Assembly (NCBI RefSeq): GCF_001469955.1
Contig: NZ_LOPU01000031.1
Coordinates: forward strand, 1 to 64,000
Source of the DNA: Haloprofundus marisrubri
GTDB lineage: Archaea > Halobacteriota > Halobacteria > Halobacteriales > Haloferacaceae
Direction: 5' to 3'
DNA length: 64,000 bases
The position numbers were made by a program, and so were the translations under genes. The notes below the pieces were generated by a model. That model was not told the DNA's origin. It ran no database searches and saw nothing but the letters and a program-made list of their open reading frames with translations. Below, in pieces: positions 25,324 to 32,589 of the stretch (within the stretch, counting starts at the first letter, position 1; each line of letters starts with the position of its first letter).

Positions 25324-26667
25324 ATGGACCGCGAGACGGCAACCCCCGACGTCGAAGCGATGCCCGGGCAACGCGCCAAGCAGTGGGCCGAGCGACACCG
25401 CGAGCACGCCGCTACGAGCACCTACGTCTACGACTTCGTCTGGGACACCTCCGCCCCCGCAGAGGGCCCGTTCTGTACCGACGTCGACGGGAACGTTCTC
25501 TTGGACTTCACGAGTCACGTCGCCGCCGCGCCGCTGGGTTACAACAATCCCAAAATCATGGAGCCGATGGCGGAGTTCGACCTCGTCGACCCGCTCAAGA
25601 TAGCGGGACAGGACTTCTACGTCTCCAGTGGACACGACTACGACGACGACCCGCTCCCGGGTCCGGCCGGGTTGATGGACCGTCTCGTCGACGCCACCGA
25701 CCACTACGGAATGGACACGGTGTTTCTCTCGAATTCAGGTGCAGAGGCCGTCGAAAACGCCATCAAAGTCAGCTACGACCACTCCGACGGCGGTAAGTAC
25801 GGCATCACCTTCGACGGCGCGTTCCACGGCCGGACGCTCGGCGCGCTCTCGTTGAACCGCTCGAAAGAAGTGTACCGGAGAAAGTTCCCGGAGATAGCCG
25901 GCATCCACGACATGCCGTACTGCGACGACCGGAACTGCTCGCCGGACACCTGCTCGTGTGGGTTCTTCGTCGACAACACCTCTCGACTCCGCGAGAAGCT
26001 CCACCCCAAGCGCGGCCACATCAACCCCGAAGAACTCTCCTACATCATCCTCGAACCGATTCAGGGCGAGGGCGGCTACCGCATCCCGAGCGACGCGTTC
26101 ATGCAGGAACTCGCGGACCTCGCCGACGAGTACGACATCACGCTCATCGCCGACGAGATTCAGTCCGGCGTCGGCCGAACCGGGAAGATGTGGGGGTCGG
26201 ACCACTTCCCAATCGAACCGGATATCATCACCTCGGCGAAGGCGCTGCGCGTCGGGGCGACCATCTCGAAGAAGGAGATTTTCCCCGAGGAGAAGAGTCG
26301 ACTCTCCTCGACGTGGGGTGCGGGCGACATCATCGCCTCGCTGCAGGGTGCGCTCACGCTCGACGCAATCGAGGAGTACGACCTGATGGACAACGCCGTC
26401 GTCCGCGGCGAGCAGTTCCTCGAAACGATGGCCGACGCCGACCTCCCCGGTGTTGCAGACCTCCGCGGGAAAGGTCTGATGCTCGCCGTCGAGTTCGAGA
26501 CGAAAGAACACCGCGACGCTGTGCAGGAGGCGGCGCTGAAGCGCGGCCTGCTCACCCTCGCGTGTGGGTACAAGGTACTCCGAATACTTCCGCCGCTAGA
26601 TGTGACGGAGCGCGAGATTTCGCTCGGCTGTGACCTGCTCGGCGAGGCCATCGAAGCGACGGCCTGA
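25324..26667 (+). CDS. Class III aminotransferase
   Basis: PLP-dependent omega-type aminotransferase, 447 aa. The PLP lysine is K306 in ITSAKALRVGAT and the DEIQSGVGRTG motif is at 277-287. An unusual cysteine-rich insert (C200, C205, C210, C212; YCDDRNCSPDTCSCGF) is not a general feature of the family. Substrates may be GABA, ornithine, lysine or another omega-amine; sequence alone does not decide. A TATA element (CTTAACATATG, about 25292-25302) precedes ATG 25324 by about 26 bases. Confidence 0.9.
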   Translation: MDRETATPDVEAMPGQRAKQWAERHREHAATSTYVYDFVWDTSAPAEGPFCTDVDGNVLLDFTSHVAAAPLGYNNPKIMEPMAEFDLVDPLKIAGQDFYVSSGHDYDDDPLPGPAGLMDRLVDATDHYGMDTVFLSNSGAEAVENAIKVSYDHSDGGKYGITFDGAFHGRTLGALSLNRSKEVYRRKFPEIAGIHDMPYCDDRNCSPDTCSCGFFVDNTSRLREKLHPKRGHINPEELSYIILEPIQGEGGYRIPSDAFMQELADLADEYDITLIADEIQSGVGRTGKMWGSDHFPIEPDIITSAKALRVGATISKKEIFPEEKSRLSSTWGAGDIIASLQGALTLDAIEEYDLMDNAVVRGEQFLETMADADLPGVADLRGKGLMLAVEFETKEHRDAVQEAALKRGLLTLACGYKVLRILPPLDVTEREISLGCDLLGEAIEATA

Positions 26668-27036
26668 GCGGACTGAGCTTTTTATCCGAAGACGGGGCCA
26701 CCCCGGGTCGTGACCTGACGAAGTGGCGCAGGCGCGGCCGAGGCGGGTGAACGGAGCGCCGCCCTGCGAGGAAGTGAGAGAATCGGTACTCCGTCTGGTA
26801 GCCATTTAGCGACCACGAGAGCTATGCAACCGGGTGGCGCGCGCCGGAGCGCCCCTGCGTGGGCGCGACAGATGTGCGAGGGGCGACTGAGTGAGCGCGG
26901 TGCGCGAACGAAGGAGTCGGCTGGGGAGGCCGAGGCTTAGCGCGTGTCGCGCCGTCGTGCGCGACTCGCGCCTGCGGGCCTGGCGGACATGCAAAGGGCG
27001 AGGCGTGGCCCACTCCGGGGCCGCGCCGAGGGCTTT
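26668..27036. other. GC-rich structured intergenic region
   Basis: No convincing gene. A TATA-like GCTTTTTATCC (about 26678) follows the aminotransferase stop. Three strong hairpins follow: GCGCCC-CTGCGT-GGGCGC (26849-26866), GTCGCGC-CGTCGT-GCGCGAC (26946-26965), and a 10-bp stem at 27003-27027. Purine-rich tracts such as GAGTGAGCGCGG resemble other haloarchaeal intergenic sequence. It could be a structured RNA, a double-sided terminator, or decayed sequence. Confidence 0.4.
27003..27027 (-). terminator. Candidate terminator hairpin for the 27037-27357 gene
   Basis: GGCGTGGCCC and GGGCCGCGCC pair over 10 bp (one G-U pair) around a loop of about 5 bases. It lies about 10 bases past the minus-strand stop at 27037. 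A following T-run is weak (CTTTGC on the minus strand), so it may act as an RNA 3'-end stabiliser. Confidence 0.4.
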
Positions 27037-27357
27037 CTACATCTGATACCGACGCACGTCGTCGCGCTCGGGATACTGGTCGGCGCCCGTCATCTCCTCG
27101 TACGTCATCCCGGCGAGATACTCGTCGTACGTCGTGTCGTACCCCTGCCGGAGGTGGAAGTCGAGGTCGCCACTGCCGACGGTCGACTGAAACAGCGTGT
27201 GGACGGCGCGTCGAATCAACTCGCCGTCGTCGGTCCCGAACACCGCCGCCAGCATCGCCAGTTCGTGTTTCGTCTCGCGGTCGAGGTCGACACTCAGAGC
27301 GTCGTCGAACTCGCCGTACTGTGCGTCGATGTCGTCGCGGAGGTCGTCGAGGCTCAC
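27037..27357 (-). CDS. Hypothetical haloarchaeal protein
   Basis: A 106-aa acidic protein starting at GTG 27357. The middle (ETKHELAMLAAVFGTDDGELIRRAVHTLFQS) looks like a ribbon-helix-helix or HTH-like helical pair, followed by GYDTTYDEYLAGMTYEEMTGAD. I do not recognise a named family. It could be a small DNA-binding or regulatory protein. The next gene on the same strand starts 58 bases upstream at 27415, so the pair may be co-transcribed. Confidence 0.65.
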   Translation of the reverse strand: MSLDDLRDDIDAQYGEFDDALSVDLDRETKHELAMLAAVFGTDDGELIRRAVHTLFQSTVGSGDLDFHLRQGYDTTYDEYLAGMTYEEMTGADQYPERDDVRRYQM

Positions 27358-27414
27358 ACCTGCAGGTGGGACGGCGGCCGATTACCGGTTTCGGCTTTCG
27401 TCTGTCGCGCCGAT

Positions 27415-27672
27415 TCAGGCGAGGCCGCCCCCGCAGTCGCGGCAGATAGTGCGCCCGGTGACGTTGTGCGTCCCGCAGTCGGGACAGTCGGTGTAGCCGT
27501 GTTTGCGCCGGGACGGGAGTCGGTCGCGCTCGCCGAGTGCGCCGGAGACGACGAGCGACGCGCCCACGAGCAACACGAGCCAACCGAGCGGCCCGGCCGC
27601 GAGCAGGACCAGCGTTGACGCCGGGAGGACGATAACCGCGACGCCGAGTCGGATAGCGGTGCGTGAGTCCAT
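27415..27672 (-). CDS. Small membrane protein with zinc ribbon
   Basis: An 85-aa protein with two hydrophobic stretches (about residues 5-40: IRLGVAVIVLPASTLVLLAAGPLGWLVLLVGASLVV) and a C-terminal zinc ribbon (CPDCG, CRDCG). TATA-like AAACTATTTGG is about 30 bases before ATG 27672 on the minus strand. The longer upstream frame is less likely. Function unknown. Confidence 0.75.
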   Translation of the reverse strand: MDSRTAIRLGVAVIVLPASTLVLLAAGPLGWLVLLVGASLVVSGALGERDRLPSRRKHGYTDCPDCGTHNVTGRTICRDCGGGLA

Positions 27673-27814
27673 AGCCGCCGATTCGACTCCGGCACCAAAT
27701 AGTTTCACCCTGATTCGTTGCAGTGCGAATGACTCTACGCAACTGGTGAACGTCATCGGCGAGAGCGGCGGGGGAATCGTCACCGCTTAACCGCCGTGTG
27801 CCGACGTATCGACG

Positions 27815-28777
27815 ATGACCGACGCCCCGGCCGACGCCGACGGTGCCCACTGTCTTCCGGCGGCACCGGCGGACCTCGACCCCGTCCGCGACGCACTCGT
27901 CGAGTGGTACGAGGACGACCACCGCGACTACCCGTGGCGACGGACCGACGACCCGTACGCAATTTTAGTCTCGGAGGTGATGAGCCAACAGACGCAACTC
28001 GACCGCGTCGTCCCGGCGTGGGAAGCGTTTCTCGACGAGTGGCCAACTCATTCCGACCTGGCGGCGGCCGACCGCGCCGACGTCGTCTCCTTCTGGTCGA
28101 ATCACAGTCTCGGCTACAACAACCGCGCGAAGTATCTCCACGAGGCGGCCAACCAAGTCGAGTCGGAGTACGACGGCGAGTTTCCCCGAGCGCCCGACGA
28201 GTTACAGGAACTGATGGGTGTCGGCCCATACACCGCCAACGCCGTCGCCAGTTTCGCGTTCAACAACGGCGACGCCGTCGTCGACACCAACGTCAAGCGC
28301 GTCCTGCACCGCGCGTTCGACGTGCCCGACGACGATTCGGCCTTCGAGACGTCGGCGACCGAACTCATGCCCGAGGGCGAATCACGCGTCTGGAACAACG
28401 CCATCATGGAACTCGGCGGGGTCGCCTGCGGGAAGACACCCCGCTGTGACGAGGAGGCTTGTCCGTGGCGCGAGTGGTGTCACGCGTACGAAACCGGCGA
28501 CTTCACCGCACCCGACGTGCCGACCCAACCCAGTTTCGAGGGGAGTCGCCGACAGATGCGCGGGCGAGTGATTCGGATTCTCGGCGAGTACGACGAACTC
28601 GCGCTCGACGCGCTCGGACCCAGAGTCCGCGTCGATTACGGCGGCGACACGGGCCGCGAGTGGCTTCGTGGCTTGGTCGACGACTTGGCGGGTGACGGAC
28701 TCGTCGACGTCGTCGACGGCGAACCAAGCGACGAGGCCACCGAGTCCGGAGAGGTAGCCGTTCGCCTCCGGCGGTGA
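27815..28777 (+). CDS. mutY: A/G-specific adenine glycosylase
   Basis: Removes adenine mispaired with 8-oxoguanine in base-excision repair; 320 aa. Catalytic Glu in VSEVMSQQTQ, helix-hairpin-helix LMGVGPYTANAVASFAF, catalytic Asp in AVVDTNVKRV. The Fe-S cluster cysteines are C-x5-C-x4-C-x5-C (CGKTPRC..ACPWREWC), which differs in spacing from the usual C-x6-C-x2-C-x5-C. The C-terminal NUDIX-like domain of bacterial MutY appears replaced by a short, HTH-like region. It is independent of the zinc-ribbon gene on the other strand. Confidence 0.94.
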   Translation: MTDAPADADGAHCLPAAPADLDPVRDALVEWYEDDHRDYPWRRTDDPYAILVSEVMSQQTQLDRVVPAWEAFLDEWPTHSDLAAADRADVVSFWSNHSLGYNNRAKYLHEAANQVESEYDGEFPRAPDELQELMGVGPYTANAVASFAFNNGDAVVDTNVKRVLHRAFDVPDDDSAFETSATELMPEGESRVWNNAIMELGGVACGKTPRCDEEACPWREWCHAYETGDFTAPDVPTQPSFEGSRRQMRGRVIRILGEYDELALDALGPRVRVDYGGDTGREWLRGLVDDLAGDGLVDVVDGEPSDEATESGEVAVRLRR

Positions 28778-28838
28778 GACGACAACGCGACGCCAGCGTG
28801 ACGACGCGACGAGAGACAGAGACACCGGGTCCACCTAC

Positions 28839-29180
28839 TCAGGGCACTTTGAGATACGCGTAGTCGTACGTCTGCCGGCGGGTGAGTTCGGCGACGCCAG
28901 ACGAGACGCGTTCGACTCCCGAGAGGAGGTCGTCGGCCGAGAGGTCGCGGTTGTCCATCGCGTTTCCGCAAGCACAGAAGTCGACCGCGCGGTCGGCGAG
29001 TTCGGTGATTCGGTCGGGGGCTACGGACTCCCGGGTAAGCAGGTAGACGCCGTCGCCGTTGGCGACGAAAGCGACGCGTTCGACGTCGGCGCTCTCGTCG
29101 TCGAGCAGGTTTTCGACGTTCGCCAGCGCGTGTGTCTGGTCGTTTTCGTCGCCACCCGAGAGGTGAAAGACGGTTCGCAT
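28839..29180 (-). CDS. DsrE family protein
   Basis: A 113-aa protein of the DsrE/DsrF-like fold: TVFHLSGGDENDQTHALANVENLLDD at the start is the family beginning. CACGNAMD (about residue 70) carries cysteines that in the family can carry sulfane sulfur. It may act in sulfur transfer or redox sensing; no other sulfur genes are adjacent. It is divergent from the FMN reductase gene, starting 84 bases away. Confidence 0.88.
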   Translation of the reverse strand: MRTVFHLSGGDENDQTHALANVENLLDDESADVERVAFVANGDGVYLLTRESVAPDRITELADRAVDFCACGNAMDNRDLSADDLLSGVERVSSGVAELTRRQTYDYAYLKVP

Positions 29181-29264
29181 ATGATGGTGACGACGCCCAT
29201 AGAGATGAGTGTAGGGGCGGTGTGCGGCCGCACAGTTTTGTGCGAGGCCGTCTCAGGAGACGGC

Positions 29265-29849
29265 ATGACACACGTCGTCGCCGTCTGCGGGAGTCTCCGA
29301 GAGCGAAGTTACACCCGACTGTCGCTCCGGCGAGCGCTCGAAGCCGTCGAAGAGACCGGTGGTACTGGGGAGTTGGTCGACCTTCGGGAGTTCGATTTGC
29401 CACCGCTGAACGCCGACGAGCGGGACGCAGGCGACGCCGAGCGGTTGCGCCGGACGCTTCGCGGCGCGGACGCCATCCTGCTTGGGACCCCCGTCTACCA
29501 CGGGTCGTACTCGGGCGTGCTGAAGAACGCACTCGACTACTGTCGGTTCGAGGTGTTCGAGGACAAGACCGTCGGCCTGCTCGCCGTCGCCGGCGGCGCG
29601 TTTCCGGTGACGGCGCTCGAACACCTCCGGTCGGTCTGTCGGGCGTTCAACGCGTGGGTGCTCCCGCACGAAGTCGGCATTCCCCGAGCGAGCGGCGCGT
29701 TCGACGGCGACCGATTCGTCGACGACCGACTCGACTCGCGCGTCGCGACGCTCGGCCGGCGCGTCGTCGAGTACGCGACCATCGAACCCGACCCCCCGAC
29801 GTTCGAGAGCGACCAGAACGTCGGCGCGGGCGAGCGCTCCGCCGAGTAG
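29265..29849 (+). CDS. NADPH-dependent FMN reductase
   Basis: Flavodoxin-like flavoprotein, 194 aa from ATG 29265. The FMN phosphate loop is GSLRERSYTRLSL (about 9-21), and the flavin ring loop GTPVYHGSYSGVLKNALDYC (about 74-93) is intact. It reduces flavin or quinones using NAD(P)H; partners not evident. Frames from 29130 are rejected because the family starts with the MTHVVAVCGS strand. Divergent from the DsrE gene. Confidence 0.92.
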   Translation: MTHVVAVCGSLRERSYTRLSLRRALEAVEETGGTGELVDLREFDLPPLNADERDAGDAERLRRTLRGADAILLGTPVYHGSYSGVLKNALDYCRFEVFEDKTVGLLAVAGGAFPVTALEHLRSVCRAFNAWVLPHEVGIPRASGAFDGDRFVDDRLDSRVATLGRRVVEYATIEPDPPTFESDQNVGAGERSAE

Positions 29850-29881
29850 AGGGGAGACGTCGGAGGCGAGCAGAAACGAGT

Positions 29882-31039
29882 TCACTCCGTCTCGGCGCGG
29901 GTGAGGTCCGCCGGCAACCACGACGGCTGTTGCTGTCGTTCGTCGATGTCGAGCGAACCGTCGCCCGCGAGCGCCTGCGCGTCCGAGACGGAGTACACCG
30001 AACCATTTCGGTGGAAGACGCCGTTGATTCGGCCCTTCTCGCGCTGGTCGGGGAGATACGCCGGTTTCAGCATGAGCGACCAGAAGAAGTCGCCGTCGAC
30101 GGGACCGTCTCGGATGGTTTCGGCGAGCGACGCGTAGTTCGGGAGGAACTTGTCCGGCGGTTCTTCACGAGTTCGTTGCCACTCGGTGAGCCACACCGGT
30201 TTGTCGTGTTCGTCGGCGAACTCCCGGGCTTTCTGCATCCGCTCTTGCATCTTCCTCGCCGTCGGCGGGAGATTGAGGTGGAACTGAAACACGTCGAGTT
30301 CGGGGCCGTCGTACAGCGTGTTGTACCGGAGTCCCTTACAGCCCATCGTCAGCGGGAGGTCGTTGCGATGCTCGTCGGCGACGCGCAGCATCCGCCGAGC
30401 GAACTTCAGGCGTTGGCCCCAGTCGCCGGGTTCGTTCATGATTTCCAGTGCGAGCAGTGCGTCGTCGTCGCCGTAGCGGTCGACGAACCACTCGACGTAC
30501 TCGCGCGGGCCGCCCGGCCGACGGCCGAAGCGGTCGTCGGCGTCACGTCCTTCTTCGGTGTGTTGAGAACCGCCGCCGAGACCGAGCGCCTGTTTCGCCT
30601 CCGAGAAGATGCCGTCCCCGTCGCTCCCGCTTGCGCCACCGTCGCCGCGCCCGCTCCAGCGGCTCTCGTCGTTGATGATGTCGTGCGACGGCGAACGGAC
30701 GGCGCAGGCGGTGTGTGGGTCCTGGTCCTGACAGCGCTCGCGGGTCGGGTCCTCGCCGGCGCTCTCGAAGAGGATGGGGAGGACGCGAATCCCCTCCTTT
30801 TCGGCCGTGGAGAACAGGTTGTCGACGCGACGCTCCATCGCCTCGGGTGCGTCGAACCAGTACTCGTAGCTCAAGAAGAGTCGAAGCGCGTCGCGGTTCA
30901 GTTTCGCGGCGAGGCGAAAATCACGCTCCGTCTCGTCGGGGTCGTACGCCTCCCAGAACTGGTAGGCGTTGAACGCCCGTGCCGGGACGTACACCGCGCC
31001 GCGGACGGGCGAGAGCGTTCGGTCCGTGGTGGTCGACAT
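29882..31039 (-). CDS. GH-A clan glycoside hydrolase (family 5-like)
   Basis: TIM-barrel hydrolase of 385 aa from ATG 31039. The clan GH-A pair is visible: E203 in LEIMNEPGD (acid/base) and E286 in PVWLTEWQ (nucleophile). An insertion rich in Gly/Ser/Asp (about residues 118-175) interrupts the barrel. There is no signal peptide or Tat motif, so it is probably intracellular. Substrate is unknown; mannan-, cellobiose- or glucan-type sugars are typical for the clan. No sugar operator was found upstream. Confidence 0.78.
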   Translation of the reverse strand: MSTTTDRTLSPVRGAVYVPARAFNAYQFWEAYDPDETERDFRLAAKLNRDALRLFLSYEYWFDAPEAMERRVDNLFSTAEKEGIRVLPILFESAGEDPTRERCQDQDPHTACAVRSPSHDIINDESRWSGRGDGGASGSDGDGIFSEAKQALGLGGGSQHTEEGRDADDRFGRRPGGPREYVEWFVDRYGDDDALLALEIMNEPGDWGQRLKFARRMLRVADEHRNDLPLTMGCKGLRYNTLYDGPELDVFQFHLNLPPTARKMQERMQKAREFADEHDKPVWLTEWQRTREEPPDKFLPNYASLAETIRDGPVDGDFFWSLMLKPAYLPDQREKGRINGVFHRNGSVYSVSDAQALAGDGSLDIDERQQQPSWLPADLTRAETE

Positions 31040-31145
31040 GACGTGAACGAGGGCGACGCGGAGTCGGTTATCGGTTCGGTGCGAAACGACGACTGTTCGA
31101 GGAAGAAGACAATCGTTTTGGTCTCGCTCACACCGATGACGTTGC

Positions 31146-31733
31146 ATGCACGCCATCACCGGGAGCGGGTGGGTCGAACTCATCACCGGCTCGATGTTCT
31201 CCGGAAAGACCGAGGAACTGCTTCGTCGTCTCCGCCGCGCCGAAATCGCGGGCCAGGAAGTGGCGGTGTTCAAACCGGCCATCGACGACCGCTACGGCGA
31301 GACGACCATCGGCTCGCACAACGGCCGCCAGTGGGAGGCGACAGTCGTCGACAACGAAGGCGACGGCGTCTGGCAGATGCTCGACGACCTCAACGGCGAA
31401 CAGGTCGTCGCCATCGACGAGGCGAACTTCTTCTCGGAAGAACTGGTCGCGGTCTGCGAGGCGCTCGCCGCCGACGGCCGCCGCGTCATCGTTTCGGGGA
31501 CCGACCAGACGTTCCGCGCGGAACCGTTCACCCCCGTTCCGCAGTTGATGGCATTGGCTGAGTACGTCGACAAACTGCAGGCGATTTGTACGGTTTGCGG
31601 CGAACCGGCGACGCGGAACCAGCGACTCATCGACGGCGAACCCGCTCACGTCGACGACCCGACCATCATGGTCGGCGCAGAGGAGTCCTACGAGGCCCGC
31701 TGTCGGAACTGTCATACCCTCCGGAGCGACTAG
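31146..31733 (+). CDS. tdk: Thymidine kinase
   Basis: Phosphorylates thymidine with ATP in the salvage pathway; 195 aa, type II (TK1-like). P-loop ITGSMFSGKTEELL at the start, DEANFF as Walker B, the lasso region FRAEPFTPVPQLMALAEYVDKL, and a zinc site from CTVCG and CRNC. ATG 31146 is used; the ATG at 31136 is out of frame. The Yip1-like gene follows closely. Confidence 0.96.
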   Translation: MHAITGSGWVELITGSMFSGKTEELLRRLRRAEIAGQEVAVFKPAIDDRYGETTIGSHNGRQWEATVVDNEGDGVWQMLDDLNGEQVVAIDEANFFSEELVAVCEALAADGRRVIVSGTDQTFRAEPFTPVPQLMALAEYVDKLQAICTVCGEPATRNQRLIDGEPAHVDDPTIMVGAEESYEARCRNCHTLRSD

Positions 31734-31740
31734 TACAGAC

Positions 31741-32373
31741 GTGACTACGTGGGTGGAGAATCCCCGGAACGGCCGTGACCGCGGGCCGCGCGGACTGGCG
31801 CGCGCGTGGGTCGAGGTATTGGTTCGCCCACGGCGCTTCTTTCGCAACGGCGTCGCCCCCGGTGACCAAGCACCGGGACTGGTGTTCGGCGTTCTCGTCG
31901 CACTCTGTTTCGTCGGCGGGTTGCTCGCGTTCTCCAGCGGGACGGTTCTCGGAACCGACCTGATTCCGCTCGTCGCCGACAGTCGGGCGGTGACGAGTCT
32001 CCTGTTACTGCTCGCGGTGACGCTGTTCGTCGCGCCCGCGACGCTTCACCTGAGTGCCGCGCTACAGACGGTGCTTCTGATGCTCGCCGTCCGCGAGCGC
32101 GCGGGGGTCAGCGAGACGGTTCAGACTATCGCGTACGCGACAGCACCCTGCGCGCTTGCCGGAGTTCCGATACCGGAACTCCGCGTGATTTGTGCGCTCT
32201 ACGGCGCTGGACTGTTGGCTATCGGTATCAGCGAGGTCCACGAGACTTCGTTGCTCCGGGCGGCGCTCGTCTCGGCACTCCCCTCGGTGTTCGTCTTCGG
32301 GTTCGCCTTCCGTGGACTGGGGCCGCTCGTCGCCCTCGTCGAAGGACTGCTCCGCTCGTGGACGCTCATCTGA
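31741..32373 (+). CDS. Yip1-family-like membrane protein
   Basis: A 210-aa protein with about five hydrophobic segments, GTG start at 31741, 7 bases after the tdk stop. The start (MTTWVENPRNGRDRGPRGLARAW) and VEVLVRPRRFFRNG element (about 25-37) match the Yip1 type, where a short amphipathic entry precedes the helices. Archaeal Yip1-like proteins have no established role. Co-transcribed with tdk is likely from spacing. Confidence 0.75.
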   Translation: MTTWVENPRNGRDRGPRGLARAWVEVLVRPRRFFRNGVAPGDQAPGLVFGVLVALCFVGGLLAFSSGTVLGTDLIPLVADSRAVTSLLLLLAVTLFVAPATLHLSAALQTVLLMLAVRERAGVSETVQTIAYATAPCALAGVPIPELRVICALYGAGLLAIGISEVHETSLLRAALVSALPSVFVFGFAFRGLGPLVALVEGLLRSWTLI

Positions 32374-32589
32374 CCGGCGACGGCTATCGAACGTGTCTCG
32401 GACGTGGACCGAGCGAACGTGAGACGAAGACGAAGAAGGTGAAAATCGGCTGACAACGTCGGGGTCAGCCCCATCATCGCAGTGCCGGACTGCCGGTCGA
32501 ACTCGGCGTGACGCGGCGAAAAACTGCGGCGCTCGCTCGTAGAGGACTTTCGACAACCGTTTTAGGGCGGGGCCATTTTCTCCGAGCAA

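Noticed and set aside
26668..27036. RNase P RNA or SRP RNA
   Set aside because: Despite strong hairpins, the conserved RNase P core sequences and the SRP domain-IV loop were not found.
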